DNA of 34,277 nucleotides from an uncultured Oscillospiraceae bacterium (GTDB lineage: Bacteria; Bacillota; Clostridia; Oscillospirales; Oscillospiraceae), in assembly GCA_910585265.1 (NCBI GenBank), contig CAJUCA010000034.1:1-34277 (forward strand), in the 5' to 3' direction. Positions 8,645 through 15,620 of the stretch are shown here, in pieces (position 1 is the first letter of the stretch; each line of letters opens with the position of its first letter). The position numbers were made by a program, and so were the translations under genes. A model generated the notes under the pieces. That model was not told the origin of the DNA. It saw only the letters and a program-made list of their open reading frames with translations, and ran no database searches.

Positions 8645-9017
8645 GGGTGTCCTCCTCCCGCAGCGCCGCCAGTTTGAACAGCAGGTCTGTGTAGTCCATC
8701 TCCGCCAGCTCCCGCAGGGTGAGGAAAATGTTATACCCGCCGGTGTAGTCCTTGCTGTGCCGGATGGCGCGGTAGAGCAGCACGCTGTCCCCGCCGGAGC
8801 AGAACTGGGAGAGGTTGACGTACAGCCCGTTGGTGTGCCACATCCCCATGAGGGTGCAGTCCCCGGACACGCCGATGCCGCCGGCATTGGCACGCACCCT
8901 GGTCTCCTGCAAACCTAAATCTTTGGCCAGCGCCCGGAGGAACACCTTGCCCGTGTTCAGAAACTGCTTTTTCGCGCCGTTGGGGGACACTTCGTAAGGA
9001 AGAGTCCCCCAAAACAT
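8628..9017 (-). CDS. Hypothetical 129-aa protein at the transposon junction, 5' end possibly altered
   Basis: A soluble protein of unrecognised family (LPYEVSPNGAKK near the start, GGYNIFL near 93). The ATG at 9017 has no ribosome site, and an in-frame TAA lies one codon upstream inside what appears to be transposon DNA. The leader, or the first codons, was therefore probably replaced when the Tn4451-like element inserted. All the other operon genes have clear ribosome sites. The first codons also form a strong hairpin (8982-9010). It may now be poorly translated. Confidence 0.7.
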   Translation of the reverse strand: MFWGTLPYEVSPNGAKKQFLNTGKVFLRALAKDLGLQETRVRANAGGIGVSGDCTLMGMWHTNGLYVNLSQFCSGGDSVLLYRAIRHSKDYTGGYNIFLTLRELAEMDYTDLLFKLAALREEDTHERAA

Positions 9018-9079
9018 TTGTTAAGACGACCGAATGTGATTGAATTGCAGGTATATTCAACACTTTGGAGGTAAATATC

Positions 9080-9448
9080 ATGGAAAAATCCACATTTGAG
9101 CGAATGGGTGGGACTTATCGCCAAGAGGGAGATTATCTTCTCCCGAATCTCGCTACGCCGGAAGGCATCCCCGTTGGTATCTGGGGTCAGCGGCGTAGGC
9201 AGTATCTGCGGGAACACAGGAAGCCGTTATACACCGCCCTACTACTCAGCGGCAAGCTTGATAGCCACCTGTCGGAGATTGATACTCAGGCAGAGATCAT
9301 GTTTTCTCAGATGGTTAAACAACTGGCGAAGCACGAGAGTGTTACTGAGCAATTCAAAACCGAAAATCAAATGGAGTGGGTGGGGCGTATGAACAATATC
9401 CGTGACCGAGTAACAGAGATGGTTAATGATGGACTGATTTTTGACTGA
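9080..9448 (+). CDS. tnpV: Transposon-encoded TnpV family protein
   Basis: A 122-aa protein with typical TnpV blocks: YRQEGDYLLPNL, GIWGQRRRQYLREH, SGKL, and near the end NQMEWVGRMNNIRDR. TnpV is a conserved Tn4451-family protein whose exact role is not settled; it usually marks one end of the element next to the cargo gene. ATG at 9080 follows GGAGG with a good spacer. A strong hairpin terminator follows at 9464-9500. Confidence 0.9.
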   Translation: MEKSTFERMGGTYRQEGDYLLPNLATPEGIPVGIWGQRRRQYLREHRKPLYTALLLSGKLDSHLSEIDTQAEIMFSQMVKQLAKHESVTEQFKTENQMEWVGRMNNIRDRVTEMVNDGLIFD

Positions 9449-9463
9449 CAAATAACAGGGAGA

Positions 9464-9500
9464 CAGAGGGACACAAGCAGATTTGCCTTGTGTCCCTCTG
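9464..9500 (+). terminator. Hairpin terminator after tnpV
   Basis: A perfect 14-bp stem, CAGAGGGACACAAG / CTTGTGTCCCTCTG, with a nine-base loop. No long U-run follows (TTGACTATCTATTT), so it may be a weak or bidirectional terminator. It separates tnpV from the cargo operon. Confidence 0.65.
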
Positions 9501-9583
9501 TTGACTATCTATTTCCAACTACTTTTTTATAAAGTAATTTTGCAGAAAATTTTCATCCGTGCCCCCCTGTTGTCGTGCAGATG

Positions 9584-9615
9584 TGATATAATTTGTTCAT
9601 CTACATGAGGAGGGG
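9584..9615 (+). promoter_or_regulatory. Extended -10 promoter and ribosome site of the cargo operon
   Basis: TGATATAAT at 9584-9592 is an extended -10 box; no good -35 box lies 17 bases upstream (CCCCTG), which fits activator dependence or an extended -10 promoter. GAGGAGGGG at 9607-9615 is the ribosome site for the regulator. An inverted repeat, TACTTT-N5-AAAGTA, lies upstream near 9523-9539 and could be an operator. Confidence 0.65.
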
Positions 9616-9620
9616 CGTAT

Positions 9621-10247
9621 ATGAGAACATTTCTAATCCCAAAGGAAGAACGTGCCTCTGTTCCAGATGGCCGAGTAACGACTTTCGGACTTAATGAAGA
9701 AGAAAACAAATTGGTAGAAAAATCTCTACCAACAAAAGGCTATGAATTGTTTGACACCGATGCGCCAACCGACTTGGTTGCTATTTCAGCGGCGGCGCTT
9801 ATTATTAATGCCGCTATTATGGATGCTGATAGCAGAGATATGATTTTCGATTTTTATACAGAGGTAAGTGGTTGTACAGATGAAACCATATTCTGGATTG
9901 GCTATCCCAAACCCCCAAATCATTTGCGTGTAAAGTTCAAGTGCTATGAGAATTTTGGAGAGTTTGCGGTCAAATTGAAGTATCATCTTTTGACAGCACA
10001 CAGCAAATCAAAAAAAGCAAAAGATTTTAGCCGAAAGCTGGCTGACTGCCTGATGGTCTTGTCGCTCATTCGTTCTCACCCTGGCATTCGGACGCAGGAA
10101 CTTGTGGATAAATTGGAACTGTCAACGAGAACAATCCAGAGGTATATTTCCACATTGCAGGTAGCGGGAGAATGGATTGCCTACGACAATACAAAAAAAG
10201 GGTGGTATTTGCAAGATGGTGTTTCCATATTTTTCGATGATTATTAG
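9621..10247 (+). CDS. HTH regulator with N-terminal receiver-like domain (cassette gene 1)
   Basis: A 208-aa protein. Residues about 138-198 form a winged helix of the HTH_11/DeoR type: LADCLMVLSLI, then TQELVDKLELSTRTIQRYISTL. Residues 1-125 form an alpha/beta domain of alternating hydrophobic strands. I do not recognise this domain, but it resembles the N-terminus of the exonuclease encoded three genes later. It probably controls the cassette promoter in front of it. Codon use is A+T rich, unlike the mob genes, which points to separate acquisition. The WYL sensor domain common in defence-island HTH regulators is absent. Confidence 0.75.
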   Translation: MRTFLIPKEERASVPDGRVTTFGLNEEENKLVEKSLPTKGYELFDTDAPTDLVAISAAALIINAAIMDADSRDMIFDFYTEVSGCTDETIFWIGYPKPPNHLRVKFKCYENFGEFAVKLKYHLLTAHSKSKKAKDFSRKLADCLMVLSLIRSHPGIRTQELVDKLELSTRTIQRYISTLQVAGEWIAYDNTKKGWYLQDGVSIFFDDY

Positions 10248-10262
10248 CGGAAAGGAGCCAAT

Positions 10263-10949
10263 ATGATGGGTGAAGAGGAGAATTTGCAGTTATTCAAAGA
10301 ATGGATTACCTTGACAGATTATGATGTGCTAATAAAAGAACTATCTGATGCGATTGATGAAGGAACACCAGCTTTAACAAAAATTCTTTTTGGAACAGAA
10401 ACGCCAGATTTGTATTCTAATCACGGCGCATATCGGCCTGGACAGCACAACCATTGTGTAGGATTGAACACTGAGCGTTTTACAGAAAAACGGCTGTGCA
10501 AGTGTATGTACTATCTAAATAGTATACACACAAAGCGTTGTGACAACTGTGCATTTCGGGATCGCTTTGATGTTGTTGGCAATTACAAAATAACTGATTA
10601 CGAAGTTCCCGCTTTTTACTACGGAAATGATATTGGTGAGATTGATTTGATTATCAGCGATGGCAATATCCACTATGCAACAGAGGTCAAGCCATATAAA
10701 GGCAACAATGAAACCTTGCTGCGTATGATTGCAGAAATAATGACTTATACCGAAGGCTATCCGGAAAGAAAATATAAAAAGGCGATTGCATTTTTTGAGA
10801 GAAATTGTGATGATGGAGAGGAAACGGCACAGCAAAAGGAATATGAAGCCGCTGATCCTACTCTGTTAGCTTTACTAAAAAAGGCGGACATTACGGTATT
10901 CCGATTTGAAAAAGTCAGTGAGAAAGCGTATAAGATATGCAAATTATAA
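10263..10949 (+). CDS. PD-(D/E)XK superfamily nuclease-like protein (cassette gene 2)
   Basis: A 228-aa protein. The core shows GEIDLII...IHYATEVKPY at about residues 122-141: an Asp in a strand, a turn, then E-x-K, which is the PD-(D/E)XK nuclease signature, followed by a helix. Upstream, CKC...CDNC (about 79-95) looks like a bound zinc. It likely cuts DNA or RNA. The ribosome site is AAAGGAG, and a second ATG follows immediately. Its last 13 bases overlap the MBL gene start, so the two are coupled. Confidence 0.7.
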   Translation: MMGEEENLQLFKEWITLTDYDVLIKELSDAIDEGTPALTKILFGTETPDLYSNHGAYRPGQHNHCVGLNTERFTEKRLCKCMYYLNSIHTKRCDNCAFRDRFDVVGNYKITDYEVPAFYYGNDIGEIDLIISDGNIHYATEVKPYKGNNETLLRMIAEIMTYTEGYPERKYKKAIAFFERNCDDGEETAQQKEYEAADPTLLALLKKADITVFRFEKVSEKAYKICKL

Positions 10950-12112
10950 TCCATCGTGGAACGCACCAAATAGGCGGCGTTGCGACTGAAATTCGCACAA
11001 ATACAACCCGCATTTTGATTGATATTGGCGATGAGTTGAGTTTAGATGAAAATTTTAATCCTGCCCCGTTATCTATTCCGGGTGTTACAGATACAAATGG
11101 TAACTGCGATGCTGTTCTGTTTACCCATAATCACGGAGATCATATCGGACAACTGAGAAATGTCCGGGATGAAATATCACTGTATATGGGCAATTTTGCA
11201 AGGGATGTGCTTCTTGCGACTATACCAAAGTCAGATGCATTTTTGAAGCTACGAGTTGAACAGGCAAGAACTTTCACACCGGGCGAGACTTTTCAGATTG
11301 CTGATATTTCCATTACACCCTTTTCTGTGGATCACTCCGCTTGTGACAGCTATATGTTTTTAATCGAGGCTGCCGGGAAGCGAATTTTGCACACAGGTGA
11401 TTTCCGTCTGCACGGTTTTCGTGGCAAGGCAATACCCAAAATCCTTGATAAACTGGTCGGCAAGGTAGATGTCTTGATTATCGAAGGAACAACTCTCTCC
11501 CGGCCTGATATGCAGCCAATGACTGAGCAGGAATTGCAACAAAAAGTCAAGACATATATAGAACAGTATAAATTTGTTTATGTTCTTTGCGCATCCACAA
11601 ATCTGGAACGCATCTGTGCGTTGTCTAAAGCTGTTCCAAGGGGAAAATATTTTATATGTGACGAATACCAAGATGAGTTACTAAACTTAATGCAGCGGCA
11701 TTGGGGCGATTACTCGCCGCTCTATCGGAACATCAAAAAGATAACGTATGGCGAAAACCTATTGCCCCGATTTCGAGAAAACGGCTTTTTGATGATGGTA
11801 CGGGATAATCGGAGGTTTAAAGAAATTATCCGTAACTTTGATGCGAATCAGAGTATAGCCCTATACTCTATGTGGGATGGTTATCGAACAAAACCGGGTA
11901 GCACAATACCGGATTTTCTGAATAGTGTTGGGCGCTGGGAGTCGTTGCATACCAGTGGGCATGCTTCTCCGAAAGACCTTCAAATGGTGATTGAGAAAGT
12001 GAAACCTGGTATTATCATTCCGATCCATACCGAGAATCCCGGTATGCTGCAATCAATTTGCCCGAACGAAAAAATTGTTATTCTGAAAGACGGAGAGGTG
12101 GTCGATGTATGA
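10937..12112 (+). CDS. RNase J-like metallo-beta-lactamase-fold hydrolase (cassette gene 3)
   Basis: A 391-aa protein with a complete metal site: THNHGDH (His64, His66, Asp68, His69), His133 in VDHSACD, Asp155 in HTGDF, then His342 in HTSGHASP and His364 in PIHTENP. The late GHAS...P.H order is that of the beta-CASP/RNase J group, whose members cut or trim RNA or DNA. It is shorter than housekeeping RNase J (about 550 aa) and lacks its C-terminal domain. It starts inside the nuclease gene and ends in ATGA overlap with the exonuclease gene, so all three products are probably made together. Confidence 0.83.
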   Translation: MQIIIHRGTHQIGGVATEIRTNTTRILIDIGDELSLDENFNPAPLSIPGVTDTNGNCDAVLFTHNHGDHIGQLRNVRDEISLYMGNFARDVLLATIPKSDAFLKLRVEQARTFTPGETFQIADISITPFSVDHSACDSYMFLIEAAGKRILHTGDFRLHGFRGKAIPKILDKLVGKVDVLIIEGTTLSRPDMQPMTEQELQQKVKTYIEQYKFVYVLCASTNLERICALSKAVPRGKYFICDEYQDELLNLMQRHWGDYSPLYRNIKKITYGENLLPRFRENGFLMMVRDNRRFKEIIRNFDANQSIALYSMWDGYRTKPGSTIPDFLNSVGRWESLHTSGHASPKDLQMVIEKVKPGIIIPIHTENPGMLQSICPNEKIVILKDGEVVDV

Positions 12113-13110
12113 TAGAAAACAATGTGTTGTGCCTTGGGCTAACCCGGATACAACTCCATACGCTTCGATGCTATCTTCCAATCGGCTTTTCTTTGTATTC
12201 GATTTCAAACAATGAGCTTGATGATACGAAAAATATCGAAATTATGGTTAGTGATGCTTGGTGTGTATTTATCAATCCGAAGAAACTCGAACCCGGTCAG
12301 TTGTGCCGGATTGTCGCCGCACATGAATGTGCTACACAACATACCCACGCTGCTATGCTATTGTTCACTGACCCATTTACGGCAGAGCAAAGAGACACTG
12401 TCGAAGTCCAAACACTTCATTGTGTTAATCTGCGTATCGGCTCGGACAGAGTTTTGCGAGATGCCATACGGATTATCAGCAAGGCAATTATGCCATGCTG
12501 GGATGGCATGACACGAATGAGAAGCAACATGCTCAACGACGGGTGGTATCTGCTTGATATGGAGACAACAGGAACCGATCCGTTTGAGGATGATATTATC
12601 TGTTTGTCTATTTCATTCATGGGAAATTATAAAATTATATCCAGCGAAACATTATATATCAAACAAAAGCGCCCGATCACACAAAAAATTGAAGCTATCA
12701 CGGGCATTACAAATGAAATGCTTGAACATGGCATAACGAAGGAACAGGCAGTTGAATACTTGAACAACCTCCCCTCCCCATCACCAATCATCATTGAATC
12801 CAGCAAATACTATCTGTCTTTTTTGAAAGCGCTGTACCACTCATGCGAACAAAAATTTGACCTACCAAATATTGCAATAGAGGGGCTGGCTGCTATTGCT
12901 TATGGATATACAATTTTCCAAAATTTGTATGATCTACTACCTGCTATTAAGCAGCGAAAATATGAGCGGACACTGATAGAGCATCCTTATCTTGCAAGAC
13001 TATATGATTTGACGCTTGCTGTTTTTGAAAATTTGCAGGAACGGTATGGTGTGCAATCTGCGGGAGATTTTGACTTGTTATACTTTGGGGAAATTGAATG
13101 TGCAGGGTAA
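12109..13110 (+). CDS. DnaQ-like exonuclease with N-terminal receiver-like domain (cassette gene 4)
   Basis: A 333-aa protein. Residues about 145-300 look like a DEDD exonuclease: LLDMETTGTDPFEDDI carries the ExoI Asp150 and Glu152, and ITGITNEML follows as in DnaQ proteins. The usual ExoII H-N-x-x-F-D block is replaced by IIIESSKYYLSFL, with no Asp. A C-terminal H292...D300 could be ExoIII. The enzyme may therefore be altered or inactive. The first 125 residues form an alpha/beta domain similar in pattern to cassette gene 1. The start codon overlaps the MBL stop (ATGA). Confidence 0.72.
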   Translation: MIENNVLCLGLTRIQLHTLRCYLPIGFSLYSISNNELDDTKNIEIMVSDAWCVFINPKKLEPGQLCRIVAAHECATQHTHAAMLLFTDPFTAEQRDTVEVQTLHCVNLRIGSDRVLRDAIRIISKAIMPCWDGMTRMRSNMLNDGWYLLDMETTGTDPFEDDIICLSISFMGNYKIISSETLYIKQKRPITQKIEAITGITNEMLEHGITKEQAVEYLNNLPSPSPIIIESSKYYLSFLKALYHSCEQKFDLPNIAIEGLAAIAYGYTIFQNLYDLLPAIKQRKYERTLIEHPYLARLYDLTLAVFENLQERYGVQSAGDFDLLYFGEIECAG

Positions 13111-13156
13111 TTTTATGAATTACGAACAGCGAGATAGAAAACCTTTCAAATGTGTA

Positions 13157-13310
13157 TTGACAAACAACAGTTCTATATGTTAAACTGAAACTCCCGCATA
13201 GGGCGAACTGAATACGGCTTTTCAGCCGGTACATAGACAACCACACAAGAATCCCAGCGAGAGGAAAACTCCCGCTGGGGTTGGTGCGTCTATGTACCGG
13301 CTTCTTTTTT
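13157..13310 (+). promoter_or_regulatory. Promoter and large leader hairpin before the mob genes
   Basis: TTGACA at 13157-13162, a 17-18 base spacer and TTAAACT form a promoter. About 40 bases on, a perfect 15-bp stem AGCCGGTACATAGAC (13224-13238) / GTCTATGTACCGGCT (13288-13302) encloses a second stem CCCAGCG/CGCTGGG and is followed by TCTTTTTT. This is a terminator in the leader, about 290 bases before MobC, so it may attenuate mob transcription. It could instead end a small RNA. Confidence 0.7.
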
Positions 13311-13501
13311 GCCCCTGACAACTGAATGACCGTCCAAGAGTGATAATTGCGCCAAGACCTCCCACCGCAGGGTGTGAGCGAGACAACGCCGCCGAAAGGG
13401 GGCGGAACACTTTCGGATAGAACGGCAACTTATCCAACGCTCCATAGAAAGAAGCCACCGAACGACAGCCCGCCACCCTGTCTTGTGGGGTAGCGAGCAT
13501 A

Positions 13502-13550
13502 GCTTTTGTGTTGCCGGGGGCACCCCAAAAGCGGGCGGCGCTTTGCGCCG
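13502..13550 (+). other. Candidate transfer origin (oriT) region
   Basis: Just upstream of mobC lie an inverted repeat GCTTTTG/CAAAAGC (13502-13508 and 13526-13532) around TGTTGCCGGGGGCACC, and then a CGGCGC-TTT-GCGCCG hairpin (13536-13550). Transfer origins of relaxase systems usually lie here and show such repeats. The nick site cannot be placed from sequence alone. The rest of 13311-13596 holds no gene. Confidence 0.5.
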
Positions 13551-13596
13551 AGAGGGGTTCCACCCCTATCACCCCGGCCAGAAAGGAGCGGATCAA

Positions 13597-13902
13597 ATGA
13601 CTGACAGGAAGAGAACGACAGCCATCCAAGTGCGGGTGACTGAGCAGGAAAAGCGGAAGCTGGAGCGTCAGGCCAGACTGTGCGATCTGTCCCTGTCCGG
13701 GTATCTCCGGCGGGTGGGCGTTGGGAAAGCCGCTGCGGTATTCCCCCGCCAGCGGTTTCACGCCCTATATCAGCAGGTAAACGTCTTGCGGGACAACCTC
13801 ACCACCCAGCCCATGGAGTGGACAGCGGCCCAACTGGACGAGTTGGCGGGGCAAATCCTGACGGCCTACACCAGCGGGGGAACGGACGATGGCGGTAACT
13901 AA
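13597..13902 (+). CDS. mobC: Mobilization relaxosome accessory protein MobC
   Basis: A 101-aa protein. The N-terminus is ribbon-helix-helix-like (AIQVRVTEQEKRKLERQA), followed by LSLSGYLRRVGVGK, the typical MobC pattern, and a C-terminal helix. MobC binds oriT and helps the relaxase open the DNA. The ATG at 13597 follows AAGGAGCGG. Longer in-frame starts upstream would run through the oriT repeats. It overlaps mobA by 14 bases. Confidence 0.88.
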   Translation: MTDRKRTTAIQVRVTEQEKRKLERQARLCDLSLSGYLRRVGVGKAAAVFPRQRFHALYQQVNVLRDNLTTQPMEWTAAQLDELAGQILTAYTSGGTDDGGN

Positions 13903-15271
13903 AATTTGGCCTGTCAAGGACAGCTTAGCCCGTGTGGTGGACTACGCCCAAAACCCGGATAAGACTATTTATTCAGATTTACGGAATGTGCTCCACTACA
14001 CCGCCAACGAGGAAAAGACCATTGAGGGTGAAGAACGGGCCATGTTTGTCACCGGCGTGAACTGCAACCGGGACACCGCTTTTCAGGAAATGCAGGCGGT
14101 CAAGGAGCGATTCGGCAAGACGGGCGGTAACGTGGCCTATCACGCCTATCAGAGCTTTAAACCCGGTGAAGTCACCCCGGGGCTGTGCCACCAACTCGGT
14201 GTGGAACTGGCAAAGCGGATGTGGGGGGACGAGTATCAGGTATTGGTCGCCACCCACTTCAACACCGGCACTTATCATAATCACTTCGTCGTCAATTCCG
14301 TGGGCCTGTGGGACGGCAGAAAGTTCAACTGCGGCAAGCGGGCCTACTATCAGTTTCGCCGGTTATCGGACGATTTATGCAGGGAATACCAGCTTTCCAC
14401 CATCAAAAATCCGAAAGGGAAAACGCCCCGGAGCATATACTTTGCTGAAAAGAACGGCGAACCCACCAAATACAACCTGATGCGGGAAGCCCTGGACGCC
14501 GCCCTTAAGGTCAGCGTGGACGGGAACGATCTGCGGAAAGCCCTCCGGGAACAGGGCTACGAGCTGGACGCCAACCCCACCCACAAATATGCCACCTTGC
14601 GTCGGATCGGGAGCAAAAGGGCGGTTCGGCTCTACCGATTGGGCGAGGACTACGACCTCCCAGCCCTTCGGGAACGGATCGAGGAAAACCGCCAGCGGTA
14701 CGCCTATGACCTGGGCTATCAGCGGTACAAGCCCATCCCCATCCAGCGGCACCACCCCAAACACTTACGGTTGAACGGCTCTTTCAGCACAGTGAAGAAG
14801 ATCGACGGTTTCCGGGGGCTGTATCTCCATTACTGCTACTGTTTGGGTATTCTCCCCCAAAACAGCACCCATAAACCGCTTTCCCCAGAACTACGAGAGG
14901 AATGCCGCCGCCTGGACGCCATCAGCCGACAGGCGCAGTTGATTTGCCGGGAAAAGCTGGACAGGTTGGAAGATGTGGCCGACTTTATCAGCGGAAAACA
15001 GGCTGAAATAAAGGAATTGGGTGCCGCCCGCCAGAAATGCTATAACCGTCTGCGCCACTGTGAGGATGGGGCGGAAATCGCCCAAATCAAGAGCCAGCGT
15101 GACCGGCTGACGACGGCGATGGCCGTCTGCCGACAGGATATCAAAACTGCCGAAGGCGTACTCTCCCGGAGCGACCGGCTGAAAGAGAATTTGAAGCTGG
15201 AACAAGAGATGCAGGCCCAGCGCATGGGCCGCACTCAGGATAGGCGCAGAGAAAGGAGCGTTGCCAGATGA
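13889..15271 (+). CDS. mobA: MobA-type relaxase (MobP-like)
   Basis: A 460-aa DNA-nicking relaxase. The histidine triad is at His123, His130 and His132 (ATHFNTGTYHNHF). Tyr19 in VVDYAQNPDKT is the likely nucleophile, as in clostridial MobP relaxases. The C-terminal 150 residues form coiled helices. It has no primase domain. It needs a helper conjugation system, because no coupling protein or type IV secretion gene is present in the element. The stop overlaps the TnpW start (ATGA). Confidence 0.92.
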   Translation: MAVTKIWPVKDSLARVVDYAQNPDKTIYSDLRNVLHYTANEEKTIEGEERAMFVTGVNCNRDTAFQEMQAVKERFGKTGGNVAYHAYQSFKPGEVTPGLCHQLGVELAKRMWGDEYQVLVATHFNTGTYHNHFVVNSVGLWDGRKFNCGKRAYYQFRRLSDDLCREYQLSTIKNPKGKTPRSIYFAEKNGEPTKYNLMREALDAALKVSVDGNDLRKALREQGYELDANPTHKYATLRRIGSKRAVRLYRLGEDYDLPALRERIEENRQRYAYDLGYQRYKPIPIQRHHPKHLRLNGSFSTVKKIDGFRGLYLHYCYCLGILPQNSTHKPLSPELREECRRLDAISRQAQLICREKLDRLEDVADFISGKQAEIKELGAARQKCYNRLRHCEDGAEIAQIKSQRDRLTTAMAVCRQDIKTAEGVLSRSDRLKENLKLEQEMQAQRMGRTQDRRRERSVAR

Positions 15272-15537
15272 GTGCATTTCAGATTGAATTGACAGAAAAA
15301 CAGTGGGAAATTGTTGAAGAAATATGGGCCAATGTGGAACAGGAAACCACCTATCTCGCCACTTTGAGCCGGGAACAGCGTCTTGCATGGTTTCGGGAAC
15401 ATCAATACCCCCATCCCATCAGCTTTGAGCGGGAGATCGGTGGCACCGTCTACACCGTCAACGCCCATTTCAGCGAGGACGCTGAAACCGCAGACGGGAA
15501 AGTAAATCGCATTCTCAGCCAAAATATCACACTGTAA
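15268..15537 (+). CDS. tnpW: Transposon-encoded TnpW family protein
   Basis: An 89-aa protein. The C-terminal block IGGTVYTVNAHFSEDAETADGKV is the TnpW signature of Tn4451-type elements; function is not established. It is coupled to mobA through ATGA and lies just before the recombinase promoter. Confidence 0.85.
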   Translation: MSAFQIELTEKQWEIVEEIWANVEQETTYLATLSREQRLAWFREHQYPHPISFEREIGGTVYTVNAHFSEDAETADGKVNRILSQNITL

Positions 15538-15541
15538 AGTG

Positions 15542-15602
15542 TTGAAGTTTTGCGCCGGATGTGGTATGATAATAATACCCCGCAATTCATATCACATCCG
15601 GC
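15542..15602 (+). promoter_or_regulatory. tnpX promoter overlapped by an inverted repeat
   Basis: TTGAAG (15542-15547), a 17-base spacer and TATGAT (15565-15570) form the promoter. The repeat GCCGGATGTG (15554-15563) / CACATCCGGC (15593-15602), extended inward by TATGA/TCATA, covers the spacer and the start of the transcript. It could be an operator for autoregulation or an RNA hairpin ahead of the ribosome site AAAGGAG. Confidence 0.7.
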
Positions 15603-15620
15603 TGCGGAAAGGAGCATACT

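Noticed and set aside
7112..8677. 521-aa plus-strand open frame
   Set aside because: It is antisense to the methyltransferase gene, has no ribosome site or domain pattern, and its Leu/Val/Gly/Gln-rich composition is typical of the complement of a G+C-rich gene.
8645..8893. Longer start for the methyltransferase gene
   Set aside because: The extension lies in another frame of the 129-aa gene and has shadow-like composition; the ATG at 8644 has a strong ribosome site.
13222..13761. 179-aa minus-strand open frame over the mob leader
   Set aside because: It crosses the leader hairpin, the oriT-like repeats and mobC, and lacks a ribosome site and any domain.
13889..15271. Self-transmissible conjugative element within the transposon
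   Set aside because: Only relaxase and MobC are present; no coupling protein or type IV secretion genes, so it is mobilizable at most.
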